Counted from the first letter of the stretch, positions 11,355 to 22,924 are shown. The stretch is DNA of 64,000 nt from Tomocerus qinae (GCA_020055645.1 CM034546.1:85002001-85066000), one strand, 5' to 3'. Numbers and translations: made by a program. Notes: a model not told the origin generated them from the sequence alone.

Positions 11355-11690
11355 AATAATCGCAGACTTGATAAAGCAATAAATTTACCTGTCTATATAT
11401 ACATATATATATATATGTCTGTACGTGTGGTAGGGAGAACCAAGGAAACTTGCATATATTACGTTACGCAAAACCCACTCCCACCATGTGAAACGCAAGT
11501 GCTGACTGCAACACTTTTGAATACCTCCTCCTCCCATTAACTGCACACGTAATATATGCAGGCTCCTTAAAAGCAAAATGCGCAAGTCCAACAGTCCAAT
11601 TCCACTAAACCATCGAAATGAGTCGTTTCATATTATTATGATAACATCAAAATAATAATTAATAGAAATAAAAACTTAAGGAAGAAGTTT
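11355..11690. repeat. Dispersed repeat R4, copy 1
   Basis: This 335-bp stretch (CGCAGACTTGATAAAG, TTTACCTGTCTATATA, GAAACGCAAGTGCTGACTGC, GGCTCCTTAAAAGC) recurs at 49905-51045, where it is split by about 800 bp of other sequence. It holds a short TA microsatellite (11395-11415). No coding sense is apparent. Confidence 0.7.
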
Positions 11691-11940
11691 GCATTTGGGT
11701 GATGTCCCTAAAATGAGCAATGCGCAAGTCCGTATATATGCTATGCTTCTTCTAACATCAGGTTTCAAAATGCAACTTCGGTGTTAAGATCTGGTGTGTG
11801 ATTATTTCAAAACTAACAACATCTTTGATTTTGATTGTGCTTTGTGCTTGTAGTAGATATGCATGTTTTGAATTTGTATTGCTTTTCGGGTATTGATTGT
11901 TTGTTCATCTGTGAAGAAAAATCTAAAAAAATCTAATCTA

Positions 11941-13335
11941 AAAAACCTACAGCCAGCCGTAACAGAAGCTCGCCTGAGTAAAGGAACCGTGTGCACATTT
12001 TGGTTGTAATAATAATAGAAATAAATTTATTTTGATTATTAAAGTAAGAACTAATTCTAACTAGATTAAAATAATTCTTTATTCAATATAAAAACCAACA
12101 GCAAATCAAAATAAATTGATGTTGACTATTAAAATCAACAGCAAATCAAAATAGATTGATGTTGACTATCAAAATCAACAGAAAATCAAAATTGATTAAC
12201 ATTGAGTGTTAAAATCAACAGGACATCACAATTGATTGATATCGATTATCATAATCAACAGAAAATCAAAATTGATTAATGTTGAATATAAAAATCAACC
12301 GAAAAGCAACATTGATTATTGTTGACTATGAAAATCAACCGAAAATCAAAATTGATTAATGTTGACTATGAAAATCAACAGAAAATCAAAATTGATTAAT
12401 GTTGACTATGAAAATCAACAGAAAATCAAAATTGATTAATGTTGACTATGAAAATCAACAGAAAATCAAAATAGATTAATGTTGACTATGAAAATCAACA
12501 GAAATTTGAAATAGATTAATATTGACTATGAAAATCAACAGAAGTTTGAAATAGATTAATGTTGACTATGAAAATCAACAGAAAATCAAAATTGATTAAT
12601 TTTGACTATGAAAATCAACAGAAAATCAAAATTGATTATGTATTAAAATCTACAGAAAATCAAAATTGATTAATGTTGACAATGAAAATCAACAGAAAAT
12701 CAAAATTGATTAATTTACAATATGAAAATCAACAGAAAATCAAAATTGATTATGTATTAAAATCTACAGAAAATCAAAATTGATTAATGTTGAATATGAA
12801 AATCAACAGAAAATCAAAATTGATTATGTATTAAAATCTACAGAGAATCAAAATCGGCCAATATTAATTATCAAAATCAATAGAAATTGGAAAAATTCAA
12901 GTTTGACTATAAAATTGAATATAAATGCGAAATATATTTATTTCCATCGTCTAATAGTTATTTTCCGGTTTATTTTGCTTTATTATAAAATTTTAAATTT
13001 GGTAGAAGCGGATTGAAATATTTTATACTATCACGCTAACAATTATAGGAAACGCCATTCAACTTTTTAATGTCCATTTAATGCCAGATTTTTATTTTGA
13101 CTATCAAAATGAAGACAAAGTGAGCGCGCGGTATCTCAAGAACCAATAGACCGATTTGCCCCCAATTCAATAGGGATCGTCAGTGGTCCATAGGCATTGT
13201 TTTTGCCAAGTTTGGTCAATATCCGTCATTGCTTTCGAAAGTTATCGTGGCGACGGACGGACGTACGGACGGACGTACGGACAGACGGACAGACTTTGCG
13301 GTTCTATAGGCTGCTTTATTCAGGCGAGGTAAAAA
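11941..13335 (+). mobile_element. HINE/DINE-like element, copy c (complete)
   Basis: Same layout as copy b: the 5' block starts ACCTACAGCCAGCCGTAACA at 11945, the 40-bp satellite occupies about 12080-12890 (some twenty units, a few shortened to TTATGTATTAAAATCTACAG variants), and the 3' block ends TTCAGGCGAGGTAAAA at 13335. The terminal hairpin carries a G for C change and a looser stem. This is the longest satellite array in the window. Confidence 0.7.
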
Positions 13336-14587
13336 GTATCTTTCTTAACTTCCAAATTTTCGACCTGGATTGTTTTGCGAAACTTGAGAAAGTGAAAAAC
13401 AAGACTAATGCTGCTCAGAAGCAGTTTCTCTTGAAAATGTGTACCAAAAAATTGGCTTTGATATTAAATATCTCAGAAAGTGATGGGACTTTTATAATAA
13501 AACTTAGCAAGTATATTTGGGTAAATATGGGGGACCTTTAGTATTAATATGAATCAATTCCTACCGGAAGGGGCGGAGATTGCTCCAGACGGGGGTTACG
13601 AGCCCCCAAACATCTAAAAGATTCAAAATGGTTTGAAATAACATTTTTACATACCCTTCAACAGACTCAATGAATTTCAGAATTTTGAAAATTTATAGCG
13701 CTATTTTAAAATTCAGGACAGTGTGGTATGCCATAAACATAGTAAGCTGCAAATGCAAATAGCAATGATTTTTTGGGATTGTTTTTATTATTTGGATGGG
13801 TTGCCTGTTGAATTTCTCTTGAGTGCTAGGTTCGTCCCTTAGCTGGGTTCACTAGTTATTAATAAAATGCCAAGGCGACAATTGAAAGCCTTTTACGAGT
13901 AACTAGATATCTCGGAGCGGTTTTTCGTAAACAATAAAATTTGCAAAAAAATTGCATAATTTAAGTACAGGGTAGGAAAAAATATTATTTTACCCACATT
14001 TATATTTGAATTGTTTTGCCATTCCCTTGGAGAAATATTAAAAAACATTATACCCATTGCCATTTCCATTGCTTCGTTCAGTCAACCATATTCAAGTTCA
14101 AGCCACCCGACGGGAAGAGCTAATAGAATCGCAGTCTGTCAGTCCTTTCGCTTTAAACGCATTTAATTTGAATGAACTGAGAAATACTAATGGCAGTATG
14201 CCTATTAAACATTTTGCGGTTCTTCGCAATTTTTAGACCGTTTTAGACTCATTTTCGTCAAAAATGCTAAGATTTTTGCATATATTTAAGATATCTATAT
14301 GAAATGCTGGCCTCCCCACGAAACCCAGTTTTGTATACATTCAAGCTCAGAAACTCATATGCCAAAACCTTTAAGACAGACAAAACTTGATGTATATCCA
14401 AAAAAAATTACATAAAAATTTGTTCATATCGATTGGCTTTTCATTTTACTGATTGGCTGGATACAATTCAGACTTCAGACAATACCTCACTGAAGGGCTA
14501 ATATAAGCAATTCGATCCATCGAAAAACAGAGGGAGTAGGTTATTTTTTCAGGCGTCCCGACAGCCAAACTAAAATGAAGCTTTTTT
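13336..14587. other. Non-coding, with two short dispersed repeats
   Basis: Two pieces recur elsewhere: 13765-13856 (GAATTTCTCTTGAGTGCTAG, TTAGCTGGGTTCACTAGT) matches 56100-56185, and 13856-13890 (AATAAAATGCCAAGGCGACA) matches 9480-9503. No gene is seen. Confidence 0.5.
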
Positions 14588-14966
14588 TGCGAGTAAGTTG
14601 CCCCAGTAACTCAGTCGACAAGTTTCAGATCAATAGTGTAAGTTTTTATTATTCAAACATCGGTATTTATACAGTTTTTACTTTATGATTCCCTGATCAT
14701 AAAACTAGCGAGATGACAATAACATCTCTTACATACCGACAATTCTTACAAATAGGTATATAATAAACAAGCATACATAGTTATGAAAGGTTGACAAATC
14801 ATGTTATAAGAACATCACACATATTTGTCCTTTCCAACCTTGCTCTACATACTACGTAAAACTATGCCTTAAGAAAAGAGGAAGTACATAACTACCTATT
14901 ACAGTGTATTTATATTATAGGGAATATTTCCTAATAAACACGAATATTGCCTAATATTCTGTAACA
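14588..14966 (-). repeat. Copia 3' LTR (complete)
   Basis: TG...CA ends on the minus strand, length 379 bp. The part shared with 17128-17421 is nearly identical by eye, differing at only a few positions such as TTATTATTC against TTATTACTC. Confidence 0.8.
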
Positions 14967-14998
14967 CCCTCCGTACACTGGTGGGTAGTGTTAAAAAC

Positions 14999-16342
14999 TT
15001 AACCTTGCCTCTTCTTCTTACAAAAGGACTTGTTTTTGCCCTTGAGCTTCAAGTCACCCTTCTTTTTCACCATAGTGGCCTTTTTCTTTAGTCGAGCTCG
15101 ATCTGACATTTCCTCAATCGAGTAGCTCACGGTGTCTTTAGGCTCGTTCCTAGGGTCTCCTTCCTCGGCTTCGAATAATACGTACTCAGAGTACTTTGAG
15201 AGAGGTTCACCTTTAGATGCCCTGCTACTGCTTGGGCTAGGCCTTTTCTTTCCTCTCTTCTTCTGTTTTGTGGCTTGGGTTTTCTCCGGCGTTGGTTCCC
15301 TCCGTATTACGACAGAACATCTTCGCATGGACTTGGTCAGGTTTTCCACATTTCCCTGTTTAGTTCCAGATTCTATCAACTCAGAATCGAACTCACTCCA
15401 GTCCCATTCGTCAGCTTGCGTACTCCAGGCCTCTGCATCTGGTGCTGTCAACTCCAGCACGTCCTCCAGTTCCCTGATGAGTTCTGCTTCCTCTGTCGTT
15501 GCCGGGCTTTCCTTCCGAGACACCCATTCTCCATTGGTACCATCCTCAGACCACACAAACTCTTGCGTGTTTGACGTTGGAGTCATCCTTTCTCTCCGCT
15601 CTGCTTCTAGTTCGTATGTCGTCCTCAATGGTCCAAGTCCTGGAACTGGACCCGCTGTTGGATCTTTTATGCATTCCAGTAAATGTTGATACATATCCTT
15701 ATGTACCCCGGACTCAGTTTTCTTTAGTCCAACTTCCTTTATTAATGGAAGTTCAGTTTCAGCTGGTATCTCTGGAGCTTTTATAGTTCCTTTTATTCCC
15801 TCCGCCAGCTGTAACTGCTCACTTGTAACTTCTGATCTACCGAGCGGAAGTTGTTTCTTCTTGGGTTCTCTCGTTATACTCCTACTCTCCTGGACTCGTT
15901 TCTTCTCCTTCTTGAATATTTCGTAATACCCTCCGATTGATTTCAGGGTAGGTATAAAATGCTCAAAACACTCTATTTGAGTCGCCTCGAAATATTCACG
16001 TTCCGTTTTATCCCAGAGTTTGAATACCTTCGATTCTGGGAGATACCCTACCAGGTATCCGGGTCGTATATCCTGAAACCACAGTCCGGATGAATCAGGT
16101 ATGTAGGCTTCCGTATAACACCCAAAGATTCTTAGGTGAGCGATGTTATTCTTCTTTTTCAGTTTCTTTTCCATCGGAGTCAGGTCATGGTGAAACGGAC
16201 TAATCACTCTATTCAGAGTGTAGACATCTGTATCCACTGCATCCTCCCAATGTTCTCTGGATAGTCCAGCTGTCTTCAGCATAGCCTCACTCATTACCTT
16301 TATTGTCTCGAACTCGATCACGTCCTCCTCATCTTCACTCAC
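14999..16342 (-). CDS. Copia-derived protein: integrase C-terminal part plus acidic/basic tail
   Basis: This 447-residue ORF is uninterrupted. Residues about 10-130 match the end of a Copia integrase: MSEAMLKTAGLSREHWEDAV, then NIAHLRIFGC and the PGYLVGYLPESKVFKLWD segment that follows the core. The catalytic part is altered or lost: where Copia integrases carry the conserved PQQNG...E stretch, this protein has EDEEDVIEFETIK. From about 160 on there is a long acidic, Glu/Thr-rich region, then Lys-rich segments (KKRGKKRPSPSSSR; KSFCKKKRQG at the end). No reverse transcriptase or RNase H follows. The frame is open upstream past 16342 (GDSKKFKEFLAQ), so the true start is uncertain. Its base composition looks more GC-rich than the surroundings. 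It could be a non-autonomous Copia product or a relic by chance still open. Confidence 0.6.
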   Translation of the reverse strand: MSEDEEDVIEFETIKVMSEAMLKTAGLSREHWEDAVDTDVYTLNRVISPFHHDLTPMEKKLKKKNNIAHLRIFGCYTEAYIPDSSGLWFQDIRPGYLVGYLPESKVFKLWDKTEREYFEATQIECFEHFIPTLKSIGGYYEIFKKEKKRVQESRSITREPKKKQLPLGRSEVTSEQLQLAEGIKGTIKAPEIPAETELPLIKEVGLKKTESGVHKDMYQHLLECIKDPTAGPVPGLGPLRTTYELEAERRERMTPTSNTQEFVWSEDGTNGEWVSRKESPATTEEAELIRELEDVLELTAPDAEAWSTQADEWDWSEFDSELIESGTKQGNVENLTKSMRRCSVVIRREPTPEKTQATKQKKRGKKRPSPSSSRASKGEPLSKYSEYVLFEAEEGDPRNEPKDTVSYSIEEMSDRARLKKKATMVKKKGDLKLKGKNKSFCKKKRQG

Positions 16343-16365
16343 CGAGTGATTAATTACCTTTTGAG

Positions 16366-16803
16366 CTAGGAACTCCTTGAATTTCTTGGAATCGCCTTTT
16401 TTGAGAAATAATTCCTGCTCTCGGGTGCCAGGAATGTGCGGTGTAACTTATAGTCTTGCCAATGCCCTCCCATATGGGCACGGATGTTGACTGTTCCAAT
16501 CCCTACTACGAGAACATACGAGTCCCCCAACTCCAACGCCCTTGGAGTTGTAAACATTTTTAGGGATTTTTTATCAAACCACTGTTTGACACCGCACACA
16601 TGATCGGGAATTGTCATGTGGAGTATCCACTTTTCCCCTAGATACTTGTCGCTCTTCATTGTTGGTTCCTGTGGAACTGGAACCCTGCAAACGCCTGTTG
16701 TACTGTCTGGAACTGGAACTTTGCTGTACTTCCCTCCGCAGACAAACAACACGTTTGGCAGTGAGTAGAGATTCGTGGGCTGAGACACACAGGAACAAAA
16801 CAC
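16366..16803 (-). pseudogene. Copia protease-region remnant
   Basis: The segment around DHVCGVKQWF, GIGTVNIRAHM and LHRTFLAPESRN follows the pattern of a Copia aspartic protease, which normally frees gag and pol proteins. The catalytic DSGAS is absent: the sequence reads WILHMTIPDHVCG where the family has WILDSGASDHVCG. A cysteine-containing stretch further upstream (to about 16900) may be a gag zinc knuckle in another frame. The frame differs from the 14999-16342 ORF, and the two are separated by a deletion that removed the integrase catalytic core. Confidence 0.65.
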
Positions 16804-17127
16804 TTACACTGAAATGTCACTCCTCGTCGGCACAGATAACACGAGTTTTCTGGATTCTTCGGTCCCGGGCAACTGAATCCTTCAGAGTCACTACTACCGT
16901 AATGATTTCACGCCTACGTCTAGAGATCCAGACCAACTCAATCTAACTGGTCGCACGAAAAGAACAAAAGCACCAAGCTTTGTTATATTTAAAACCAAGA
17001 CAGGTACAGTGAATGTTAATTGTGTCAACAGCTTCAGAATCTCTCAGAACCTAACGGTTCAATTGAGAGCAATTTTTATACACCACTCAGGCTGAGATGG
17101 TGAAAAAATTTCGGGCTGAGAACGTTT

Positions 17128-17421
17128 TGCGAGTAAGTTGCCCCAGTAACTCAGTCGACAAGTTTCAGATCAATAGTGTAAGTTTTTATTACTCAAACAT
17201 CGGTATTTATACAGTTTTTACTTTATGATTCCCTGATCATAAAACTAGCGAGATGACAATAACATCTCTTACATACCGACAATTCTTACAAATAGGTATA
17301 TAATAAACAAGCATACATAGTTATGAAAGGTTGACAAATCATGTTATAAGAACATCACACATATTTGTCCTTTCCAACCTTGCTCTACATACTACGTAAA
17401 ACTATGCCTTAAGAAAAGAGG
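17128..17421 (-). repeat. Copia 5' LTR (outer end truncated)
   Basis: Direct repeat of 14588-14880. Its outer (5') portion of about 85 bp is missing; at 17421 it joins sequence also found at 9598-9712. Confidence 0.8.
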
Positions 17422-18054
17422 AACCTACCCAGAATTGCCAGGGGTCTTCTATTTTGACTTGAACAGTAGTTACATGCAGTATTTTTCAATAATTTATAAA
17501 TATGTAGCTAGTAGTTGTGGCATGATGGGTCTTGAATTACTAACTTTTTTTTAGCATGTATGATATGAATACCATCATCGTAAATCGTAAGCTAAATTAT
17601 TTGATGCAAAGAGCATCTTTACGCAAATAATTTCAAAATGTTAAAAATTGCAAGTATGTATTTTTAACTTACAGATGTTTTAACCGAATTTGAACTTCAG
17701 AGTTGCCACAATTTGGGGGTTAAGAAACGTTAGTAAACAACGGGAGAGATATATTACGAATTGCTGCAGGAGAAGGAAAAACGCATTTACATTTTGACAC
17801 TAATGTTCGGCCAATGAAATTGCAGAGATTCATAATCAAATTCTATATGCTCCCTAGTTACTACCCCAAGGGGTAATAATTCATGAAGTAATGCTCTCAA
17901 TAGTGAATAGCGTGTGCACCTATGGTAAGATAATGCAAACTAAGAGTTTTACTCTATCAGAAACTCATTGCACATTGAAAGGCATATAGTCAGCCAAGTG
18001 AAGCCTAATCTATTAACCTAGTGTAGTCTATTTATAATTGTATACTTTCATATA
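17422..18054. other. Non-coding; 17422-17533 repeats 9598-9712
   Basis: The first 110 bp match a part of the 168-bp repeat region. The rest (17534-18054) is AT-rich and I see no gene in it. Confidence 0.5.
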
Positions 18055-18740
18055 TATCTGTTGATTTTCATAGTCAACAATTATCTATGTACTTTGATTT
18101 TTTGTTTATTTTGATACTCAATATTATTCAAATTTGATTTTGTAATTTATTTTGATACTTAATTTTAACCAATTTTGATTTTCTGTTGATTTTGACAGTA
18201 AACATTATTCAATGATTTTCTGTTGATTTTGACAGTGAACATTATTCTATGATTTTCTGTTGATTTTGACAGTAAACATTATTCTATGATTTTCTGTTGA
18301 TTTTGATAGTGAACATTATTGTATGATTTTCTGTTGATTTTGATAGTGAACATTATTGTATGATTTTCTGTTGATTTTGATAGTGAACATTAAATCTATT
18401 TTAACTTCTGATGATTTTCATTGTCAATCTTAATCTATTTCGAGTTTCCGTTGATTAATCTATTATAATTTTCTTTTGATTTAAATTAACATTAATCTGT
18501 TGATTTTCTATTGCTTTGATGGTGAAAATTAATCTATTTTTATTTTCTGTTTATTTTGGTAGTCAATGTTAATCTATTTTAATTTTCTATTGAATTTGAT
18601 GGTCAACATTTACCTATTTTGATTTTGATACTCAATATTAACCAATAAATGTGAAAATAAACATACTTCTATTATTCTAACAAAACTGTTTACACGGCCC
18701 CCTTCACTCAGGCGAGCTTCTGTTACGGCTTGCCGTAGGT
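18055..18740 (-). mobile_element. HINE-like element, copy d (3' block missing)
   Basis: On the minus strand it begins ACCTACGGCAAGCCGTAACA (5' end at 18740) and runs into a diverged 40-bp satellite array (18660 down to 18060), where some units are shortened to about 38 bp. The 3' block with the hairpin is absent. It follows directly on the 3' end of copy e. Confidence 0.7.
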
Positions 18741-19535
18741 TTTTAGCTCGCCTGAGGAAGCGAGCTTATAGAATCGCACAGTCTGTCCGTACGTCCGTCC
18801 GTACCCACGATAACTTTCCAACACAAAGACAGAAGTTGACCAAACTTGGCATAAACAATGCCTATGGACTGGTAACAAACCCTATTGATTTTGGCTCAAA
18901 TCGCTCCATAGGTTGCTGAGATACCGCGCGCTCACTTTGTCTTCATTTTGATAGTCAAAGTGAAAAATTGGCAATAAAAAGTTCAATTGTGTTTCCTATA
19001 AATTGTTAGCGGATAGTATAAAATATTTCACACCGCTTCTACCAAATTTAAGATTTTATAATAAAACAAATAAAACCGGAATATAACTATTAGCGGACGG
19101 AAATAAATATATTTCGCATTTATATTCAATTTTATAGTCAAACTTGAATTTTTCCAATTTCTATTGATTTTGATAATTAATATTGGCCGATTTTGATTCT
19201 CTTCAGATTTTCATAGTCAACGCTAATAAATTTTGAATTTTTGTTGATTTTCATAGTAAAAATTAATCAATGTTGATTTTCTGTTGGTTTTCATAGTCAA
19301 CATTAATCAATTTTGTATTTTGTGTTGGTTTTCATAGTCAACATTAATCTATTTTGATTTTATGTTGATTTTCATAGTCAACATTAATCAATTTTGAATT
19401 TATGTCGATTTTGATAGTCAACATTCATCAATTTTGATTTTCTGTTGATTTTCATAGTCAACATTAATCAATTTTGATTTTTTGTTGATTTTTCAATTAA
19501 TATAGCTTCGTTTCCTTATAATATCAATGTCTGAA
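18741..19535 (-). mobile_element. HINE-like element, copy e
   Basis: The 3' block occupies 18741-19140, ending on the minus strand in the hairpin GCTCGCTTCCTCAGGCGAGC then TAAAA. The satellite lies at 19140-19495. The 5' side is shortened, beginning ATTCAGACATTG at about 19535. Its 3' end is joined directly to the 5' end of copy d, a head-to-tail arrangement. Confidence 0.7.
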
Positions 19536-19685
19536 TTTTAGCTCGCCTGAATAAGACAGCTTATAGAACCGCACAGTCCGTCCGTCAGTCCCTTCGTTAG
19601 TAAACACGATAACTTTCGAACACATTAATAGATTTTGACCAATTTTGGCAAAAACAATGCCTATGGACCACTGACAACCCCTATT
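19536..19685 (-). mobile_element. HINE-like element, copy f (3' block only)
   Basis: Only the terminal 150 bp of the 3' block is present, with the hairpin TAGCTCGCCTGAATAAG... at 19538 and the GCCTATGGACCACTGACAAC motif. It abuts the 5' end of copy e on its left, again head to tail on the minus strand, and is cut on the right by copy g. Confidence 0.7.
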
Positions 19686-20958
19686 GAAAAACCTACAGCA
19701 AGCCGTAACAGAAGCTCGCCTGATTAAAAGGTTACCGTGTACACATTTTGGTCGACGAAAAGTACTCGCACGTAACACAAAACCGAGCGTACGGATTTTG
19801 ACAAAACTTTCAGAATTGGGTCTTTATATATGTAGCTGAGACATATTAAAATTTCAGACATTGATATTATAAGGAAATGAAGCTATATTATTTGAAAAAT
19901 CAACAAAAAATCTAAATTGATTAATGTTGACTATGAAAATCAACACAAAAACAAAATTGATTAATGTTGACTATGAAAATCAACAGATAATCAAAGTTGA
20001 TTAATGTTGACTATGAAAATCAACAGTAAAACAAAATTGATTAATGTTGACTATGAAAATCAACAGAAAATCAAAATTGAATAATGTTGACTATGAAAAT
20101 TAACAGAAAATCAAAGTTCATTAATGTTGACTATGAAAATCAACAGAAAATCAAAATTGATTAATTTTGACTATGAAAATTAACAGAAAATCAAAGTTCA
20201 TTAATGTTGACTATGAAAATCAACAGAAAATCAAAATTGATTAATATTGACTATCAAAATCAATACAAAATCAAAATATATTAATATCGACCATCAAGAT
20301 TAATGTATAAGAAAATATATTAATATTGACTATCAAAGTCAATACATAATGAAAATACATTAATATTGACTATAAAAGTCAATACATAATGAAAATACAT
20401 TAATATTGACTATAAAAGTCAATGCATAATGAAAATATATTAATATTGACTATCAAAGTTAATACATAATGAAAATATAATAATATTGACTATCAAAGTC
20501 AATACATAATTAAAATATATTAATATTGACTATCAAAGCCAATACATAATGAAAATATTTTAATATTGACTGTTAAAATCAAGACAAACTTGAAACAGAT
20601 TCGTTATTTTACTTTTGAAGGTAATTTTCCGTTTTTGTTGTTTTACTACATAATTTCAATTTGAGTAGAAGCGGCATGATATATTTTATACTATCTCGTT
20701 AACAATTTATAGGAAACGCAATTAAACTTTTTAAAGCCCATTTTTCACTTTGACTATGAAAACGAACACAAAGTGAGCCCGCGGTATCTCAGTAACCTAT
20801 GGACCGATTTACCTAAAAATCAATAGGGATCGTCAGTGGTCCATAGGCATTGTTTTTGCCAAGTTTGGTCAACTTCCGTCTTTGCGTTCGAAAGTTATGG
20901 TGGGTACGGACGGACGGACAAACTGTGCGGTTCTATAAGCTCGTCAGGCGAGCTAAAA
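19686..20958 (+). mobile_element. HINE-like element, copy g (complete)
   Basis: The 5' block starts AAAACCTACAGCAAGCCG at 19686, the satellite runs about 19890-20590, and the 3' block ends GCTCGTCAGGCGAGCTAAAA at 20958. In the second half of the satellite (20260-20580) units change to a TTAATATTGACTATCAAAGT variant, so two sub-families sit in one array. The terminal hairpin loop is shortened. Confidence 0.7.
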
Positions 20959-21619
20959 AGAGCCTCTAATATAATATACAGACAGTATTGGTAATACATA
21001 TAGTGAAAACATAAGTTGTATCCTCCGGGGGATCGACCCATATAGTTCATTAATCACTATACTCGTACTAACAGAAAAAACAATTGTGTTACTATAGCCC
21101 CCATATCGAGAGACCCTAACGAAACTCCAGTCGACACCGAAGGAGATATCGAAGCTAATCGCAATCACAGTTCACCCAAACAATACAGAAGTTAATAAAC
21201 ATAACCAAATAATTTATCCTATAGCACAAGACAAGTAATATAATAAATGTAAAAAGTAGTTATTGTAAACCTTGCATGATTTACGCATATACGCCAGTAT
21301 ACGCGGAGATTATCTTAACAAATTACAAAGTAGTTACCCCACCACTATGCAAAGAAGGGGGGACTTGGGTTGTGGCTTTAGTTGGCTTGATATTATTTGT
21401 GCGTGCTACAGTAAATCACTTACTTCACCTTGTTATCTTGAAGTTGGCCAGCGAGAATGAGTTCCTGTCGTCCCATTCCAGGCAGAATGCAAAGTCACAA
21501 GGGCTGGTCTAAACACCTACGTTGTATATTCTTGCCTAGTTTATCTGATGAGGTCCCATATCATCTATAGTTCAGAAACGCATTAGCGTCTTGAAGATAA
21601 CACTTACAGGCAGAAGAGT
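20959..21619. other. No gene seen
   Basis: Short overlapping ORFs at 20953-21512 have no recognizable motifs. I see no repeat ends here. Confidence 0.4.
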
Positions 21620-22534
21620 ATGCATTTCGGCTCCGCCGCGAGTAATCTGCATATCTCGGAACTAGAATCGAGATTATGGCTATTTAATTTTGGCATCAGA
21701 AATCTTCGAATTGGTGCAACTCACATGTTTACATATTGTGAACATTTTGGGAAAAAAAGATCCTCTGAAGTTGTGAGCTTCTTAAAGTTTTATATTGAAC
21801 ATTTTATTCCTCCCACAGTTCAACATTTGCATCCTTATTGCGATAACTCGTTTGGCCAAAATAAAAACCGCTTCTTGATGGTGTACCTGTTATCGATTTG
21901 CCACGGAAGATTTGAAACAATAACTTTTGATTTTCCACTTCCTGGCCATAGTAGAATAATGATAGACGCAGATTTCTCATTGATAGAAAAAAAGAAGAGA
22001 AAAGATGACAAAATACACTTTCCCTCTCAGTGGATCAATTTAATTAGAAACTCAAAGCCTTCGAGACCCTTCACAGTAATATATTGTAATTATCCAGTAA
22101 CAGACGATTTAGTCAATGATGGAACTATGATTTGCAACATATTTTCTTTCAAAACTACTCTCAATCCGGTGCTAAGACGTGCGCAGGGTCAAATTGGTGA
22201 GCTAAGGGGTCTGCAATACACGGCTAATGGAATCTTCTCTAGAAATACTTTGTCCGGACCAACAACTACTCCGTTCCCACTGCTTAAACGTGGAGTTTCA
22301 GTTGCTGCCTTACAAGAAGTTATTCGCAATATTCCTTTAGCATACAACGGTTTTTTGCCGATTTCATCTGAGAAAATGGCAAATGTTGAAGTTTTGTAGA
22401 ACTCATTTTATAGGCCGGCTCATAATGTACTTTATGACGTCATTACCACGATGCCTTTCGAGGAGGATGACAGTAGATTGGAAATAATCAATGATCTGAT
22501 GGAAGAAAACTTCGACTTTTCTTTCCTAAATTAA
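21620..22534 (+). pseudogene. DUF7869-type (transposase-like) gene relic, copy 1, 5' truncated
   Basis: The protein matches the copy at 51773-53653 through most of its length. Signature segments are LWLFNFGI, CDNSFGQNKNRFLMVYLL and FPLPGHSRIMIDADFSLIEK. The DN..GQNKN and GHS...D.DF..IE motifs are those of the DUF7869 family, found in many invertebrate genomes in multiple copies and probably an RNase H-like, transposon-borne protein (function inferred). An in-frame TAG at 22397-22399 breaks the frame; the same frame then continues to a TAA at 22532-22534, giving a terminus NFDFSFLN like that of copy 2. The N-terminal half, including the first acidic motif, is missing. Confidence 0.7.
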
Positions 22535-22924
22535 TATTCTCAATGCCTAATGTATTTTATATTAATCTAATCTATTGTGCAGAAAGACAACAGAACAGTG
22601 TACTAAAAGTCAAGTTTATATGTTAGTAGTCAGTTCAGTTGCAGTTAAATTAAAAGAAAGTATTGAGCAGTGGAAACTGCATATTTCTAATAGCTCTACA
22701 AGTAGAATGCGTAATAAAGTCACATTCCGTTATTCACAAATGTCCCCTGGAAACCTTGTTTATTTGCAACTTTGTATCGTCCCCTTATGTCGTTTTTGAA
22801 ACAGTTACTTCTTTTTCTGGCAACGTCATATACTAAGAACATATTAAATTTGTTTTTTAACTGATTATATAGTTATAGTTACAAACTCTGATATTCACTC
22901 TACACCCGTTTGTTACGGTTTAAT
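22535..22924. other. No gene seen
   Basis: Contains a 74-residue ORF (22575-22799) with no recognizable features, probably chance. Confidence 0.4.

Larger units (their letters stand above)
14588..17421 (-). mobile_element. Internally deleted Copia-type LTR retrotransposon
   Basis: Two direct repeats, 14588-14966 (full, 379 bp) and 17128-17421 (missing about 85 bp on its outer side), flank minus-strand coding sequence. On the minus strand the LTR reads TGTTACAGAATATTAG ... CTTACTCGCA, and the tract GTACGGAGGG lies just before the 3' LTR as a polypurine tract. Between the LTRs are a protease remnant and the C-terminal half of an integrase; the integrase core, reverse transcriptase and RNase H are missing. 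The outer end of the 5' LTR is cut at 17421 by another repeat, so no target duplication can be checked. Confidence 0.8.

Noticed and set aside
15132..15786. Plus-strand ORFs of 95-185 codons
   Set aside because: They are antisense shadows of the Copia-derived ORF at 14999-16342.
5762..20590. Regular 40-bp repeats that could recall a CRISPR array
   Set aside because: Units are contiguous tandem satellites with no unique spacers, no cas genes, and the genome is eukaryotic.
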